A model generated the notes under the pieces. The model was not told the DNA's origin. It searched no databases and saw nothing but the letters and a program-made list of their open reading frames with translations. From Noviherbaspirillum malthae (GTDB lineage: Bacteria > Pseudomonadota > Gammaproteobacteria > Burkholderiales > Burkholderiaceae_D), in contig NZ_JACYXF010000015.1 in NCBI RefSeq assembly GCF_015352985.1, positions 61,515 through 125,514 on the forward strand: a stretch of DNA of 64,000 nt, written 5' to 3'. Shown piece after piece: positions 43,362 to 53,083 of this stretch; within the stretch, counting starts at the first letter, position 1, and the number at the start of each line of letters is the position of its first letter. The translations under genes were made by a program, and so were the position numbers.

Positions 43362-43635
43362 ACATGCGGGCGATATTCTGAGGTTTCCGGTGAAAAAGAT
43401 GCAGGAATGCCGCAAGGCAGTCATTAACATCCATCAAACGTTTCCGCACGGCATTAATACAGGCGATTCCGAGGGTGGTTAGAGCTGGACAGACAGGTGA
43501 AGAAAGCGAAAGGAGCACGCAACTTCCAAGCACCGCAGAAAGCGTGACCGCAGTAGACAGGAATGCCCAGCGTTTAAGGCAAGGCACTTGCATTTGAGAA
43601 ATACTATCATTTTCCACCAACCCTATTTTTTCCCC

Positions 43636-43893
43636 ATGCGCAACCCCAGCCCGTTGTTGACCTTACCATCCTATGATCCCCAACCGCTGCTTGAAGCGTT
43701 AAGCTTGGCGATGTCAAGCGAGCGGGATGCCACCTTGGCGAAGGCATTAGGCATCGCGCCAAGTGTGATTTCAAGAATCCGCTATAAAAAGATAGGGGTG
43801 TCAGCCGAGATCCTGATCAGAATGCATGAGGTGTCTGGCATGAGCATTCGTACGCTGCGCACACTGATGGGAGATCATCGCGCTTTCTTTTAA
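43636..43893 (+). CDS. Small HTH regulator divergent from bcsD
   Basis: An 85-residue protein from the ATG at 43636 (an in-frame ATG at 43588 would add 16 residues). One HTH, TLAKALGIAPSVISRIRYKK (about 37-56), is followed by MHEVSGMSIRTLRTLMGDHR. No effector domain. It is a paralogue of the protein at 46-339. Position, about 400 bases upstream of and divergent from bcsD, makes it a likely local regulator of the polysaccharide locus. Confidence 0.75.
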   Translation: MRNPSPLLTLPSYDPQPLLEALSLAMSSERDATLAKALGIAPSVISRIRYKKIGVSAEILIRMHEVSGMSIRTLRTLMGDHRAFF

Positions 43894-44919
43894 CGACGTG
43901 CGGGAAAATCCTTCCCGTTCCAGGGGGGGATAAGTAGCGCGGATGGCGAAGCCATGCATGGCTCTATTCAGGATGGCGCTGAGTCTGGCTGTACTCCCGG
44001 ATCACGGATACGGCGCGCGCGCAGCTACCGGCGAAATATCACGGCGACCACAATGAACCCGCCCACAGCTTCTGTCGCACTGACGCCTGGTTTTTCTTGC
44101 GTATCAGCCTGGTGCAGATGCCTTTGAGACTATGGACCAGCATGGACACGGCCATCTTGGACGAGGACTTCACCAAAAGAGGAACGTGGTCATCCCTGGC
44201 ATTGTCCTGCTGCTAGTAACCGCCGGCGTGTGTGTGCTCAACTCGTCTACTGCTTGGCTCACGGGGCTCGCGGGCGGGGTGCTTGTCACCGCTGGATTCC
44301 TGGAGACCTGGTTGGATGGACGACTGAACCGCCCGACGTCTTAGGAATACGGCCCGGCCCGACATTGTCTGTGCCACCACTCCGTGCGCGACGAAGAAAT
44401 GGACGAACTGTGGCTTCAGATAAGTCGGAACCGTGGTGACTAGTGGGTCTTTGGACAACTAAAGTGGTATCAGGGTAGGAAAGACGAGCTAATTATCGGT
44501 GCCCCGCCTTTCGCCGGGAGAGTGCGCTACCAGAAATTCTCGTACGCACGCCTTAGTGTCTTCCTGGCGCTTCATGTCGCGGCTAACGCCTTGCGCGCCG
44601 CACTCGTGCTCTAGCATATCAGACGCTTGTTCTGCGTGACTTTTCTCTCGAGGAGGTTGCGGATCCTGCGAGCCGAGTTCGCAACCTTACCGCACACTGA
44701 CCCGATGGCAACCCAGTATTTTTGATGCAATTCCATGTTGCGGCGCCCGATTGTCGCGTTCGTCATGTCCAACATGATGCAGAGTGCGCTTGTCAGCCAG
44801 AGAAACCGAACTAACGGGACGGTGTTACGTTTGCCATCCCCGTGCACGCAGAACAAGCAAGATGAACGTCCATCGCGGTTAGTACGCTTTATGCGTGGGT
44901 GGAGTCATCACTATCAGAG
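43894..44919. other. Stretch without a confident gene
   Basis: About 1 kb. A frame at 44132-44344 (+) would encode 70 residues with two hydrophobic segments (VVIPGIVLLLVTAGVCVL; GLAGGVLVTAGFL), but it lacks a clear ribosome binding site and I give it little weight. Nothing else is supportable before the IS3 remnant. Confidence 0.4.
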
Positions 44920-45354
44920 TCAATAACCCAAGGCCAAAGCCGCACTGCAGGACATCTGGGTCGCGGCCGATCTGCCCGGAACTTGCCGGTGGACTCGATC
45001 CAGTGGACAAGGCACCGTCCTCTCACTGACTATTGTACGAACCGGCTTGCCGCGTATGGCACCGCGCAAGCCCAACCGGCGCATGAGCCGCTCGACTGTA
45101 CAACGGGCTATCGTGATGCCTTCACGCTTGAGCTGTCGCCAGACCTTGTCGGCTCCATAGACCTGCAGGTTGGCATGCCAGACTCGCTCAATATGGGGAA
45201 TCAGCATCTCGTCACGTCGCTCACGCTCGCTGCGCAACGCCGGATTGCGAGCCCGCGCTGCATGGCGCCAATAGGCCGACGGGGCAACCTGCAGTAGCTG
45301 GCAGATCGACTCGACCCCGAATGCCTCCCGGTTCTCGTCAATAAAGGCCTTCAC
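44920..45354 (-). pseudogene. IS3 orfB, N-terminal part only
   Basis: From the GTG at 45354: [21 protein letters not shown], then AARARNPALRSERERRDEML, VYGADKVWRQLKREGI and RLMRRLGLRGAIRGKPVRT, i.e. the HTH_21 region of IS3 OrfB. After the sequence CPLDRVHRQ (near 44990) the match ends, before the DDE integrase domain. Confidence 0.8.
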
Positions 45355-45677
45355 GACTTGAAGCGGCGGTCGAGCTCCGCCTGGGCGAAAAACGCGCTGG
45401 CCAACTTCAGGATCTCATTGGCCTTGCGCAGCTCGCGTACTTCCCGCTCCAGCTCCTTGATCCGATCCTGTTCGGTCGTCGTGGTGCCCGGACGCTGGTC
45501 GTGATCACGCTCATGCTGACGAACCCAGCGCCGCAGCGTCTCGGCAGTACAGCCGATCTTGCCGGCAATGGACTGGATGGCTGCCTATTGTGATGAATGT
45601 TCTTCTTTGCTCTCGAAAACCATCCGCACTGCGCGCTCGATGACTTCCGGGGAATACTTGATTGCTTGCTTCTTCAT
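45351..45677 (-). pseudogene. IS3 orfA with an amber codon at a conserved Trp
   Basis: From the ATG at 45677 the frame reads KKQAIKYSPEVIERAVRMVF, then [34 protein letters not shown]3 OrfA proteins of this group have Trp (SQWAAI) at the stop. The rest of the frame to 45351 is intact, with the leucine-zipper region [20 protein letters not shown]. Confidence 0.8.
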
Positions 45678-45877
45678 AGGCTCCATTATCTCAAATGGTG
45701 GAGCCTCCTCAATTTCCGGGGCGCTTCACCTTGCGGGATACCATCGTGAGGCAATTTGATTTATACACAGTCCAACACTGAGGTGCCAGCTTGCACAACT
45801 CTTTCAGCTTGGGCTCGCATAACATCCGCTTTGGCATCCGCGTTTAAAATAGGGCATCCAGAAACATCGTTTTCTCA

Positions 45878-47035
45878 ATGACTTCTTCGCCTCCCAGACA
45901 GATTGCGCATCTGGACATGCATTATTTTTTCGCAGCCTGCGAGATCGCGCGTTATCCCGATCTTGTCGACTTGCCAGTTGTGATCGGCGGGGGGAAGGAG
46001 CACCATCCGGTACAGAATGAAGATGGCACGCGGACCTATGCCCGTATGCGCGACTACGCAGGGCGGAGTGTAGTCACGACAGCGACCTACCCAGCACGGG
46101 ACTTGGGAGTGCATAGTGCCATGCCCATGATGAAGGCGGCCAAACTAGCGCCTGATGCAATTTTGCTACCGAACGATTTCGCCTTATATCGTCACTACTC
46201 GCGTCTGTTCAAGCAGACCGTTGCTCAGATCGCGCCCCATATTGAGGATGTCGGTATTGATGAAATATATATCGACCTGACTCACATAGCGAACGATGCA
46301 CGCGAGATCGCAATGCAAATTAAGCATGCGGTGCATGCGGCCACCGGCCTTACCTGTTCTATTGGATTGTCATATTGTAAAAGATTCGCGAAGATAGGAT
46401 CCAATTTACTCAAACCAAACGGGTTGACCGTCATTACGAAGGAGGACATTCCGGCAAAGATATGGCCGCTAGCCATTCAGGAAATCAATGGCATCGGTCC
46501 GAAGGCAGTAAGCAAACTCAATGCGCTTGATATTTTTACTGTTGGCGATCTTGTAAAAGCCGATCCGGCATCGTTGCAGGAGCACTTCGGCACAACGACT
46601 GCAGCCTGGTTATTGGATGTCGCCAATGGCATTGATGATCGGCCGGTGGTAACGCATTGGGAGCCCAAGCAGATGAGCCGTGAAACAACGTTCGAGCGTG
46701 ATTTGCATCCGCGCGTAGACCGAGACGAGTTGACGCCAGCCTTTACCGAATTGTGCCAACGAATGGCAGCTGATCTCCAACGCAAGGGCTACGTCGGCAA
46801 GACGGTCGGCATCAAGGTTCGCTATACGGGCTTCGTCACGCTGACACGTGATTTTACATTGGACGCCTATACCGATGATGGGGCGGCTATCCGCCGTGCT
46901 GCTGGTGAGTGCCTGAAACGCGTCCCGCTTGATCGGCGCATCCGACTGTTGGGCGTGCGCGTATCGGGGTTGGTACAAAAGTCGTTCGCGTCGCCGACAG
47001 CACCGGAACAGCTAGATCTGTTCAGCGATAGGTGA
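45878..47035 (+). CDS. dinB: DinB/Pol IV-type Y-family DNA polymerase
   Basis: A 385-residue protein with all Y-family parts. Motif I is AHLDMHYFFAACE (first Asp kept; the second, usually Asp, is His), motif III GIDEIYIDLT holds the catalytic Asp-Glu, TCSIGLSYCKRFAKIGSNLLKPNG is the finger/palm segment, NGIGPKAVSKL the thumb HhH, and the C-terminus ends in the beta-clamp motif QLDLF. It should perform error-prone translesion synthesis. It stands alone between IS and oxidoreductase genes; I saw no clear LexA box upstream. Such orphan dinB copies are frequent on mobile or plasmid DNA. Confidence 0.93.
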   Translation: MTSSPPRQIAHLDMHYFFAACEIARYPDLVDLPVVIGGGKEHHPVQNEDGTRTYARMRDYAGRSVVTTATYPARDLGVHSAMPMMKAAKLAPDAILLPNDFALYRHYSRLFKQTVAQIAPHIEDVGIDEIYIDLTHIANDAREIAMQIKHAVHAATGLTCSIGLSYCKRFAKIGSNLLKPNGLTVITKEDIPAKIWPLAIQEINGIGPKAVSKLNALDIFTVGDLVKADPASLQEHFGTTTAAWLLDVANGIDDRPVVTHWEPKQMSRETTFERDLHPRVDRDELTPAFTELCQRMAADLQRKGYVGKTVGIKVRYTGFVTLTRDFTLDAYTDDGAAIRRAAGECLKRVPLDRRIRLLGVRVSGLVQKSFASPTAPEQLDLFSDR

Positions 47036-47411
47036 AACCGAGTTGATCCGCGACTTAACTTTCAAGCGATTACCTTCCTAATGCGACAGACGAGTCGGCT
47101 TTCTTATGATAGTGGGAAAGCGAAGACAGCAACTACTTCGTTTGGAGGCTCGCGTTGCAACTACAGCCGCGCGGTATCAATGACGGACTCCATGTACATC
47201 CTGCTATCGTTATGGTTCGGCAGCGCCAGCGGCGAACCGGATTCAACCATCCTGACCGGAATAAGCAACGCCTTCGACATCCGGCATGTCAGGGCCTGAT
47301 GGATACTGCGCTAACACGCCAGCCGGTCAATACCGGCCTCACAGGTTTGTTTGCTTGCCGGACAGGGGACGGCTACGCTGGCCATTTGGTCAAGCTCGGG
47401 ATCAGTTTCGG
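47036..47411. other. Intergenic, nothing recognised
   Basis: About 375 bases between the dinB stop and the terminator of the convergent oxidoreductase gene, without a supportable gene. Confidence 0.4.
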
Positions 47412-47437
47412 AAAAAAAACCGGTAAGCCTCCTACCG
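47412..47437 (-). terminator. Intrinsic terminator of the oxidoreductase gene
   Basis: On the minus strand CGGTA-GGAGGCT-TACCG followed by G and TTTTTTTT. It lies about 75 bases after the stop of the gene ending at 47511. An overlapping alternative stem GCCTCCTA/TAGGAGGC (47427-47448) could compete with it. Confidence 0.7.
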
Positions 47438-47510
47438 ATATAGGAGGCAACTTATGCCACAGATCCGACTATTCGTCTCAGAAGCCGATACGGCGGATCG
47501 CTAACCATCG

Positions 47511-48905
47511 CTAATCAAGCTGTGCCAGAAGCGCCGGCAGATTGGCCGCAGCAGGACGCACGCTTGCGCGGTACTGCTGTAGCAGCAAGACCTTCTCGGT
47601 CTCGTGTGGGCTGACACTTGCAGCCAGTAGTCCAACCCCATCCAAGCGCGACCGTGCAACCCAGTCGGTCAATGCGGGATGCTGACTCCAGCGCAGACGG
47701 TTACCCAGCATAGCCGCCCACATCCGCAGCCAGTCGCCGGGCACCATTGGCGTGGGAACGGGTCCGCAGAGCGCGTTTTTTTCCGTCACGTCATCGATAT
47801 GGCTCTCGACGTACGCGATCAGCGCCGCACTAAAACTCGGGCCACAGGTGCGCACCAGCAGAAGATTGATCGTGTCACCATCGAATACGGGCACCGGCGG
47901 CAGTGGGCGGATCCCGTAGGCGCTGCAATTAATAAATAGCGCATCGGTTTCGATTGCCACCTCACCGTGGTCTAGCTCGATGCGCCCCGGTTGAAGCGCC
48001 TTGACGTGCCCGAGACGCACCACATGCTCGATTTGCTGTAGTAACGCCAGCTCCGCCTGCGATACCGTTGCGCAGTGATACATGGCCGGCGTGACACTGC
48101 GGTCCAGACGCAGCAGTTGGCCGCTCGTTTCTAGGCGCTGGAATAAGTCGGGGATCGTCTTTGCCTGTGCGATCGCGTCGAGCTGGCATTTCAGGCCGTT
48201 GAAAAACGACGGGTCCGGTTGCACCGTGGCGCGGTCAACCAGCCAGGCGTCTCGCGGCCTGATCCAGGTGATGTTTGCTGGCAGCACGCCATGTTGCAGC
48301 AGCCAGGTGCAGGTATCCATGCCCGTTTTACCGCCGCCGACCACGACATAACGCCGGTATGCATGGTCGACGCCGGGCAGGGCATTCGGCGCAATGCAAC
48401 GCACCTCGTCATGGACTTCGTAGCGTGGCGGATGCGTCGCCGGGATGGCGGTCTGGGCATGCGTTGCATTCACCATCTTGCGCCGCACCCTGACCTCGGT
48501 TACCGCTGCGCTCAGGCGGCAGGTGAGGATAGGGCGACCAGACGCGTCACGATGGCAGTCGGTCATGGGCACGAACCGTACCCGGCCAGACGGCAGGAAG
48601 CGTTGACGCATCACCTGGTCGAAATGGTGCAGCACCTGTGCGCCGGACGCCAGTTCGCGCAAGCCGCGGTTCAGGCCGACTGCATCGGTCGTTCCGTCGC
48701 CCAGAGCGATCGAATTGACGCCGTAGAATGCGGACGGCTGATGAAGCCGCACGAACGGATACGCATCGTTCCAGTGGCCTCCTGGCTGCGCGCGCCGATC
48801 GACCATCACCACGCTGGCATCCGACTCGGACAGTAACGTGTCAACAAAGGCCATGGCAGTAGCGCCGGCACCCACGACCAGATAATCGGTCTCGGTCATC
48901 GCCAT
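47511..48905 (-). CDS. FAD-dependent oxidoreductase (flavin monooxygenase-like)
   Basis: A 464-residue protein with GGAGG 6 bases before the ATG at 48905. It begins with the dinucleotide-binding fold VVGAGATAMAFVDTLL (about 10-25, GxGxxA), followed by VVMVDRRAQPGGHWNDAYPFVRLHQPS, and has a second such fold, YVVVGGGKTGMDTCTWLL. The two-domain layout resembles flavin-containing monooxygenases and lysine/ornithine hydroxylase-like NAD(P)/FAD enzymes. The substrate cannot be told. It is monocistronic with a good terminator. No partner gene is adjacent. Confidence 0.85.
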   Translation of the reverse strand: MAMTETDYLVVGAGATAMAFVDTLLSESDASVVMVDRRAQPGGHWNDAYPFVRLHQPSAFYGVNSIALGDGTTDAVGLNRGLRELASGAQVLHHFDQVMRQRFLPSGRVRFVPMTDCHRDASGRPILTCRLSAAVTEVRVRRKMVNATHAQTAIPATHPPRYEVHDEVRCIAPNALPGVDHAYRRYVVVGGGKTGMDTCTWLLQHGVLPANITWIRPRDAWLVDRATVQPDPSFFNGLKCQLDAIAQAKTIPDLFQRLETSGQLLRLDRSVTPAMYHCATVSQAELALLQQIEHVVRLGHVKALQPGRIELDHGEVAIETDALFINCSAYGIRPLPPVPVFDGDTINLLLVRTCGPSFSAALIAYVESHIDDVTEKNALCGPVPTPMVPGDWLRMWAAMLGNRLRWSQHPALTDWVARSRLDGVGLLAASVSPHETEKVLLLQQYRASVRPAAANLPALLAQLD

Positions 48906-49397
48906 GATTGCCTCCGTACAAATCGTTATCGACAGGGCCCAGTAAACGGACAGTCAGGTATCGCCATCTACAAACAGTGTCGAACATGGCTAACCAAAAC
49001 GCTTGATGTAGCGCAGTAGTGCAGCGGTCCGCGCAGGCTGATTGGGTATTGACGCTGAGACACAGTGACCCAATCAAACCTTTCAGTACCGAGGTCGGTT
49101 GAAAGAATTGGATGCCAAGGCCAGCGTCGGGATAGCTGGGGCATTATCAATGGTGAGCCTTTCCGAGGCGAGGAGGAAAGGGCGGGCGTTTGATGGGGTA
49201 CGGGAGAAACGTCCGACTTGTTCGCATCAAATCGCATTGCTAATTAGAGCAATAGTCAGGACTTCAGTAAGCTTGCTCGCGGCATTTTGGATACGGTTCG
49301 GCTAAATTAATCGGCGTAAAAAGCTTGTGATCGAGCACCGAATGAGGATTTCCGGCGGTAGACTTAAAGCATCACCTTTTCTACTACGAGGTTCGTC
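48906..49397. other. Intergenic, nothing recognised
   Basis: About 490 bases upstream of the oxidoreductase gene and of the small gene at 49398. No gene supportable. Confidence 0.4.
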
Positions 49398-49706
49398 ATG
49401 CATGTAATGCCAGAGATTCCTGATGAAATTGGCAGTATTCTGCGTCGGTGGGCGGACGCTGGCGAAAAGCTGGCAGAGCAATTCACGGTGCCGGCGGACT
49501 TGAAGATGCGCTTGGCACAGGCCTCCGATACTGTTCGGAGGTTGGGTATTGCCGGCGCCGGCGTGGTGGTCCTTCAAAAGCCGCACATCACCTTCGCAAA
49601 AATTGAATTCATGGCCCAGATGTTGTCCGATCTACCTCAGCCGAAAATGCCGACCGTCGAGGCGGAGGCGACTCTAATTCGGGCGTGGCTCGCAGCGCAC
49701 GTATAG
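49398..49706 (+). CDS. Hypothetical protein, 102 residues
   Basis: A soluble, mainly helical protein (MHVMPEIPDEIGSILRRWADA...) with a short hydrophobic Gly/Ala stretch (GIAGAGVVVL, about residues 50-60). No family is recognised. The frame is clean and codon use looks like that of a real gene, but there is no clear ribosome binding site. Confidence 0.4.
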   Translation: MHVMPEIPDEIGSILRRWADAGEKLAEQFTVPADLKMRLAQASDTVRRLGIAGAGVVVLQKPHITFAKIEFMAQMLSDLPQPKMPTVEAEATLIRAWLAAHV

Positions 49707-49825
49707 AGATAGTGAGCAGCTCGACGTAGAATTCGGCGCAATCGTGTCAAGTAAAAAATGCCCGTGCAAAGGGGGCTCCATTTACGTGACGCTTGCCAAC
49801 GAACGGGATCGTGACCAGGCCACTA

Positions 49826-50736
49826 ACTGCCTATTTCGTTAGGGCTGAACGCCACACGATGATTCCGCAGGCAAGCTGCAGCATGGCGAGATAGGTGTCT
49901 TCACGCTTTTCCCACCTTACCAGTAGCCGACGGAAGCGGTTGAGCCAGCTATGTGTGCGCTCAACGACCCAGCGTCTGGCACGTGCGCCGCGCTGTTTCT
50001 TATTCTCTTTTCCTCACGCCTGCCGACTATGACCGGCTCAAATCCAGCGATATGAACGATTTGCCTTACCTCCTCGTAGTCATAACCCAAGTCCAGGCAT
50101 AACTTGCTTTTGCGTCGACCATCTGGCTGCGCACACATCATATGCGCCAGCGTGGCAGTAACCAGCTTCATGTCATGCCGGTTAGCCGCAGCCACTTCAA
50201 TGGCCAACGGCACACCGTGAGCCTCAGTGAGCAGGCTGCGCCTGACGCCGCCTTTGCCGCGGTCGCACGGGTTCGGACCTGTTTTTTTCCCCTCCCAGAG
50301 GCGCTTTTGTCATCGCACCGTCCAGCGCCAGCCAGCTCCAGTCAATACCCTTGAGTTCATCGTATTGTAGCAGCCCCAGCCGCCAGAACGTTGCGAACAC
50401 ACCTGCATCGGCCCATTCCCGAAACCTTCGATACGCCGATGAACATGTACAGACTCCAGTGTCGTCGAGGGCATTCCATTGCATGCCGGTGCGCAGCACC
50501 AGCAGAATGGCATCCATCGCTGCACGGTTGGGCACGCGTGGCCGGTGACATCCTAACGGATGTGGTTTTGGCGCTGGCAGCAAGGGTTCGATTTGCTGCC
50601 ACAGGACATCGCTCATGCGAATGCCATCATCTCGCTTGCCTTGCTTCATGGCTGCACTCCTGGATCGAAACACCCTCTGCTTCGACAGTTTGGGCGCCAT
50701 TTTTTCCTTTATCTAGCGCCTATCGAAATAGACAGT
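49826..50736 (-). mobile_element. IS5-family (IS427-like) element, frameshifted transposase
   Basis: The ends are inverted repeats: ACTGCCTATTTCGTTAGG at 49826 and, inward from 50736, ACTGTCTATTTCGATAGG. TA flanks both sides (49824-49825 and 50737-50738). Length is 911 bp. Inside is a two-frame IS5 transposase with a further frameshift near its 3' end. Its right end abuts a truncated tatA. Confidence 0.88.
49917..50700 (-). pseudogene. IS5-family transposase, A7 slippage site plus an extra frameshift
   Basis: The first frame (50700-50224) has RMSDVLWQQIEPLLPAPK, LLVLRTGMQWNALDD and LALDGAMTKAPLGGE. At seven A (50288-50282, minus) a -1 shift gives KKTGPNPCDRGKGGVRRSLL and then PLAIEVAAANRHDMKLV, CLDLGYDYEEVRQ, as in IS427-group elements. 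Near 50005-50015 a second shift breaks the frame: the expected RARRWVVERTHSWLNRFRRL occurs only in another frame. The copy is probably inactive. Confidence 0.8.
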
Positions 50737-50737
50737 T

Positions 50738-50905
50738 AGTATCGGTCACTGGGTCATCGTATTATTTGTGGTAATCATGATCTTCGGCACAAAGAAAATT
50801 GCCACTGTCGGTAGCGATCTCGGAAAGGCCATCAAAGGCTTCAAGGATGGCGTCAAGGGGGATGATGAGGGCGCAGCCTCGAAACCGACTGATACGACGA
50901 AATAA
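50738..50905 (+). pseudogene. tatA: tatA remnant, first codons removed at the IS5 junction
   Basis: Starting exactly at the IS5 boundary, the frame reads [20 protein letters not shown], then [20 protein letters not shown] and an acidic tail to TAA at 50905. This is a complete TatA (one membrane helix, the FGTKK hinge, an amphipathic helix with GFKDG) except for the initiator and about 3-4 residues. Upstream in frame is a stop inside the IS, and the other IS flank shows no matching start. The internal ATG at 50777 would lose the membrane helix. No tatB or tatC is nearby. Confidence 0.85.
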
Positions 50906-50940
50906 GGGCAGAGGAGGGGTACAATCCCCTCCCAGATCAC

Positions 50941-52017
50941 TCAGGACAACAATAATTGTTTGCGCATCGGATCTGGCGACGGCAATAGTGCCATGGATGC
51001 CATCTCCAGTTGATTTATCCGCTTTGCTGGCCTTTTTAACAAGGCATTATCTTCCGGATAGGAGGGCACCGAAGGCTTATACAGCAACGCGTCACTTTCC
51101 ATGAACTTATCCAGCGCAGATCGCACGTATTGCCGGCGCATGGAAGGTGTCACCTCGCCGCTGGCGTGAGGATTGACCGCCGCATTGATTTCTTCCACAA
51201 GCATGCTGTAGCGGGCCGCAAGGTTTACCGTGCAAAGGCTCTGCTTGCGAATTCCGTCTCGAATCCTGGCAAGCGCTTTTGCCGGGTAGGGCAGTGTTCC
51301 TACGCCGTATTCTGGCAGTCCGGACGCTTCAAACAGTTTCACATGCTCTTTGAATTCCTCCTGCAACTCTTCCGCTGTTGCTGCTTCTGTAGCGGTAGAT
51401 TCATGAAGGTGGGCTATATCACGGACCAATGCATCGTAGGCGATTTTGACCTTGATGGTGCGCCGGCACTGCCGCTTCAGGCGTTTTTCCAGCATCATGT
51501 GTTTTTCGTAGAGGAACTGGAACCTCTCATCGGCCCTTTCTAATTCACTCTCAGTCTCTTCCAGCACTTCTTGCAAGTCATCGATTTTCTTTAAGACTTC
51601 TTCCCTTTGTTCCCTGATTTCCTTCAGTGAGGTGTTGTTCGTTTTTTCAATGGCTTCCAAATGATTGATCGTCGCATCTCGATAATCTATTTGGCCGTTC
51701 AAGCTCATGATTGTTGCGGACAATTCCTGTGCAAAATTCTTCCAGTATTTGGCGTTGCTTTCCCACTGCTCGGAGTTATTCCTCCAATACTGCTCATCAC
51801 TTTTTAATCGCCGAATATAGTTATTTGCGCTGTCCAATGCTTCTTGAGTCTTGTCTGCTTCCCCTTTCCAGTGCCACGCTTCATCGTGGTACTGTTGGAT
51901 CAGAGCATTTAGCCGGTTGAATTCCGCCTGTAGCTGCCAATGATTGACCAAATCAATACCGGCATTCAAACCGGCCAACATCATCTGTCCAGCACCGCCG
52001 TCATCTATGCCCATCAT
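50941..52017 (-). CDS. Long coiled-coil protein, unknown
   Basis: A 358-residue protein from the ATG at 52017. Residues about 40-210 are strongly coiled-coil (RLNALIQQYHDEAWHWKGEA; EIREQREEVLKKIDDLQEVL; EETESELERADERFQ), with no signal peptide. The C-terminal ~130 residues are helical (ARIRDGIRKQSLCTVNLAAR; MRRQYVRSALDKFMESDALL). No family is recognised. It is co-oriented with the coiled-coil gene at 52113 (95 bases apart), and the pair may form one unit. A hairpin (GGAGGGG...CCCCTCC, about 50912-50931) at its 3' side could be a terminator. Confidence 0.65.
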   Translation of the reverse strand: MMGIDDGGAGQMMLAGLNAGIDLVNHWQLQAEFNRLNALIQQYHDEAWHWKGEADKTQEALDSANNYIRRLKSDEQYWRNNSEQWESNAKYWKNFAQELSATIMSLNGQIDYRDATINHLEAIEKTNNTSLKEIREQREEVLKKIDDLQEVLEETESELERADERFQFLYEKHMMLEKRLKRQCRRTIKVKIAYDALVRDIAHLHESTATEAATAEELQEEFKEHVKLFEASGLPEYGVGTLPYPAKALARIRDGIRKQSLCTVNLAARYSMLVEEINAAVNPHASGEVTPSMRRQYVRSALDKFMESDALLYKPSVPSYPEDNALLKRPAKRINQLEMASMALLPSPDPMRKQLLLS

Positions 52018-52112
52018 AATGAGTAACCTCAATAAAAGCACTGCATGTTTTAGGGAATGGAGTGCATGGCTCCAAGCAAAATAGTGTTGAATTGGCTGAT
52101 GCCGGAACCAAT

Positions 52113-52706
52113 TTATGTCTTAACAAGAGATTGGGGAGAGCTTTGATTTGTTTCGCTCTTCACTCGCGTAGCATTGAGCATTTGTGTAATCAAGGCGCAT
52201 GGACTTGTGAAGCGCTCGACAAAGAAATCCCATTGTTTTTTCTCTCTCAATTCATCGCAAATTCTTTTGACTTCTTTACCCTTATTTGGGTCCGGCTGTC
52301 CTGAGACGCGTTCCTGTATCCCGGTTTCCAGGGCGCGTTTTATCCCGGCCATTGCGCAGGTATAGTTCGCGTACCATTCCACGGTATGCACAGTCTGTAT
52401 CCAGAGTCTGTTATACATTTCCCTGATTTCCGCTTGGTGCTTGCTCTTTTCCGCCTCAAGGTTGTTTTTGCCGGCTTGCACAAGCTGTTCAAGCCTACCC
52501 ACTTCTTTCTCAAGACGGTGATAGGCACTATTTGCCTTCTCGGCCTGCATTTCCGCATGGACATGCCGACGGCGAACTTCTTCACATTTGGCTTGCCATG
52601 TTTCGGCGCGCTCTTCATAGTCAGCAAGTTGTTGCTGCATGCTTTCAATCTCGGAAAGCAACTCTTCTTTGGACATTTGAGCGGAGATTACCTTGCAATC
52701 CTGCAT
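52113..52706 (-). CDS. Coiled-coil protein, unknown
   Basis: A 197-residue soluble protein. Residues about 12-100 form a coiled coil (KEELLSEIESMQQQLADYEE; EMQAEKANSAYHRLEKEVGR; LEAEKSKHQAEIREMYNRL). The C-terminal part contains WYANYTCAMAGIKRALE and KKQWDFFVERFTSP. It is probably in an operon with the coiled-coil gene downstream. No family recognised; a phage-, plasmid- or defence-related origin is possible given the surroundings. Confidence 0.6.
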   Translation of the reverse strand: MQDCKVISAQMSKEELLSEIESMQQQLADYEERAETWQAKCEEVRRRHVHAEMQAEKANSAYHRLEKEVGRLEQLVQAGKNNLEAEKSKHQAEIREMYNRLWIQTVHTVEWYANYTCAMAGIKRALETGIQERVSGQPDPNKGKEVKRICDELREKKQWDFFVERFTSPCALITQMLNATRVKSETNQSSPQSLVKT

Positions 52707-53083
52707 ACGACCCCGCGTGTTGATTTGTTGTTAACTTTAGTGCCGGGTGTCGTGGTGTACAACACTTTTTCTTTGATCGCCAATAAATGGGAGGGAGACA
52801 ATGCATAGACAGGGCGTACATGCTGTTTGGCCGTTGACCCGTCGAACTGAAAAGCTCTTTCCATTGCCCCAGAACCCATGTAGAGCGTTACACAGGCTGG
52901 TGAGGCATCAAGAAGTCATTGCAGCGCTGGTAACCGCAGATCGCCAATTCCGCCGCATGGCAGGCGCAGTAGTAGGCCAACACACACTGCATTTGGGATT
53001 GTGGCGACGAAAAACAAAGTCAGATTGACAATGTAGGCGTCAGCTGTCACCATTATAAGCGTCAGTTGTCATTAGAGGCCACC
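52707..53083. other. Intergenic upstream of the toxin-antitoxin pair
   Basis: About 375 bases. Direct copies of GTCAGCTGTCAC / GTCAGTTGTCAT (about 53038-53071) precede the antitoxin gene and look like a candidate autoregulatory operator. No gene is supportable. Confidence 0.4.

Larger units (their letters stand above)
44920..45735 (-). mobile_element. IS3-family remnant (IS51-like group)
   Basis: The right end carries the sequence TCAATTTCCGGGGCGCTTCA (to 45727), which read outward is the terminal repeat type of IS3/IS51-like elements. Inside are a nonsense-mutated orfA and the N-terminal part of orfB on the minus strand. The orfB catalytic DDE region and left end are missing: recognisable sequence stops near 44990. 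Confidence 0.75.

Noticed and set aside
45878..47035. DinB motif I with His in place of the second Asp, considered as loss of activity
   Set aside because: The metal-binding first Asp and the Asp-Glu pair of motif III are present, and the changed residue is not one of the three essential carboxylates.
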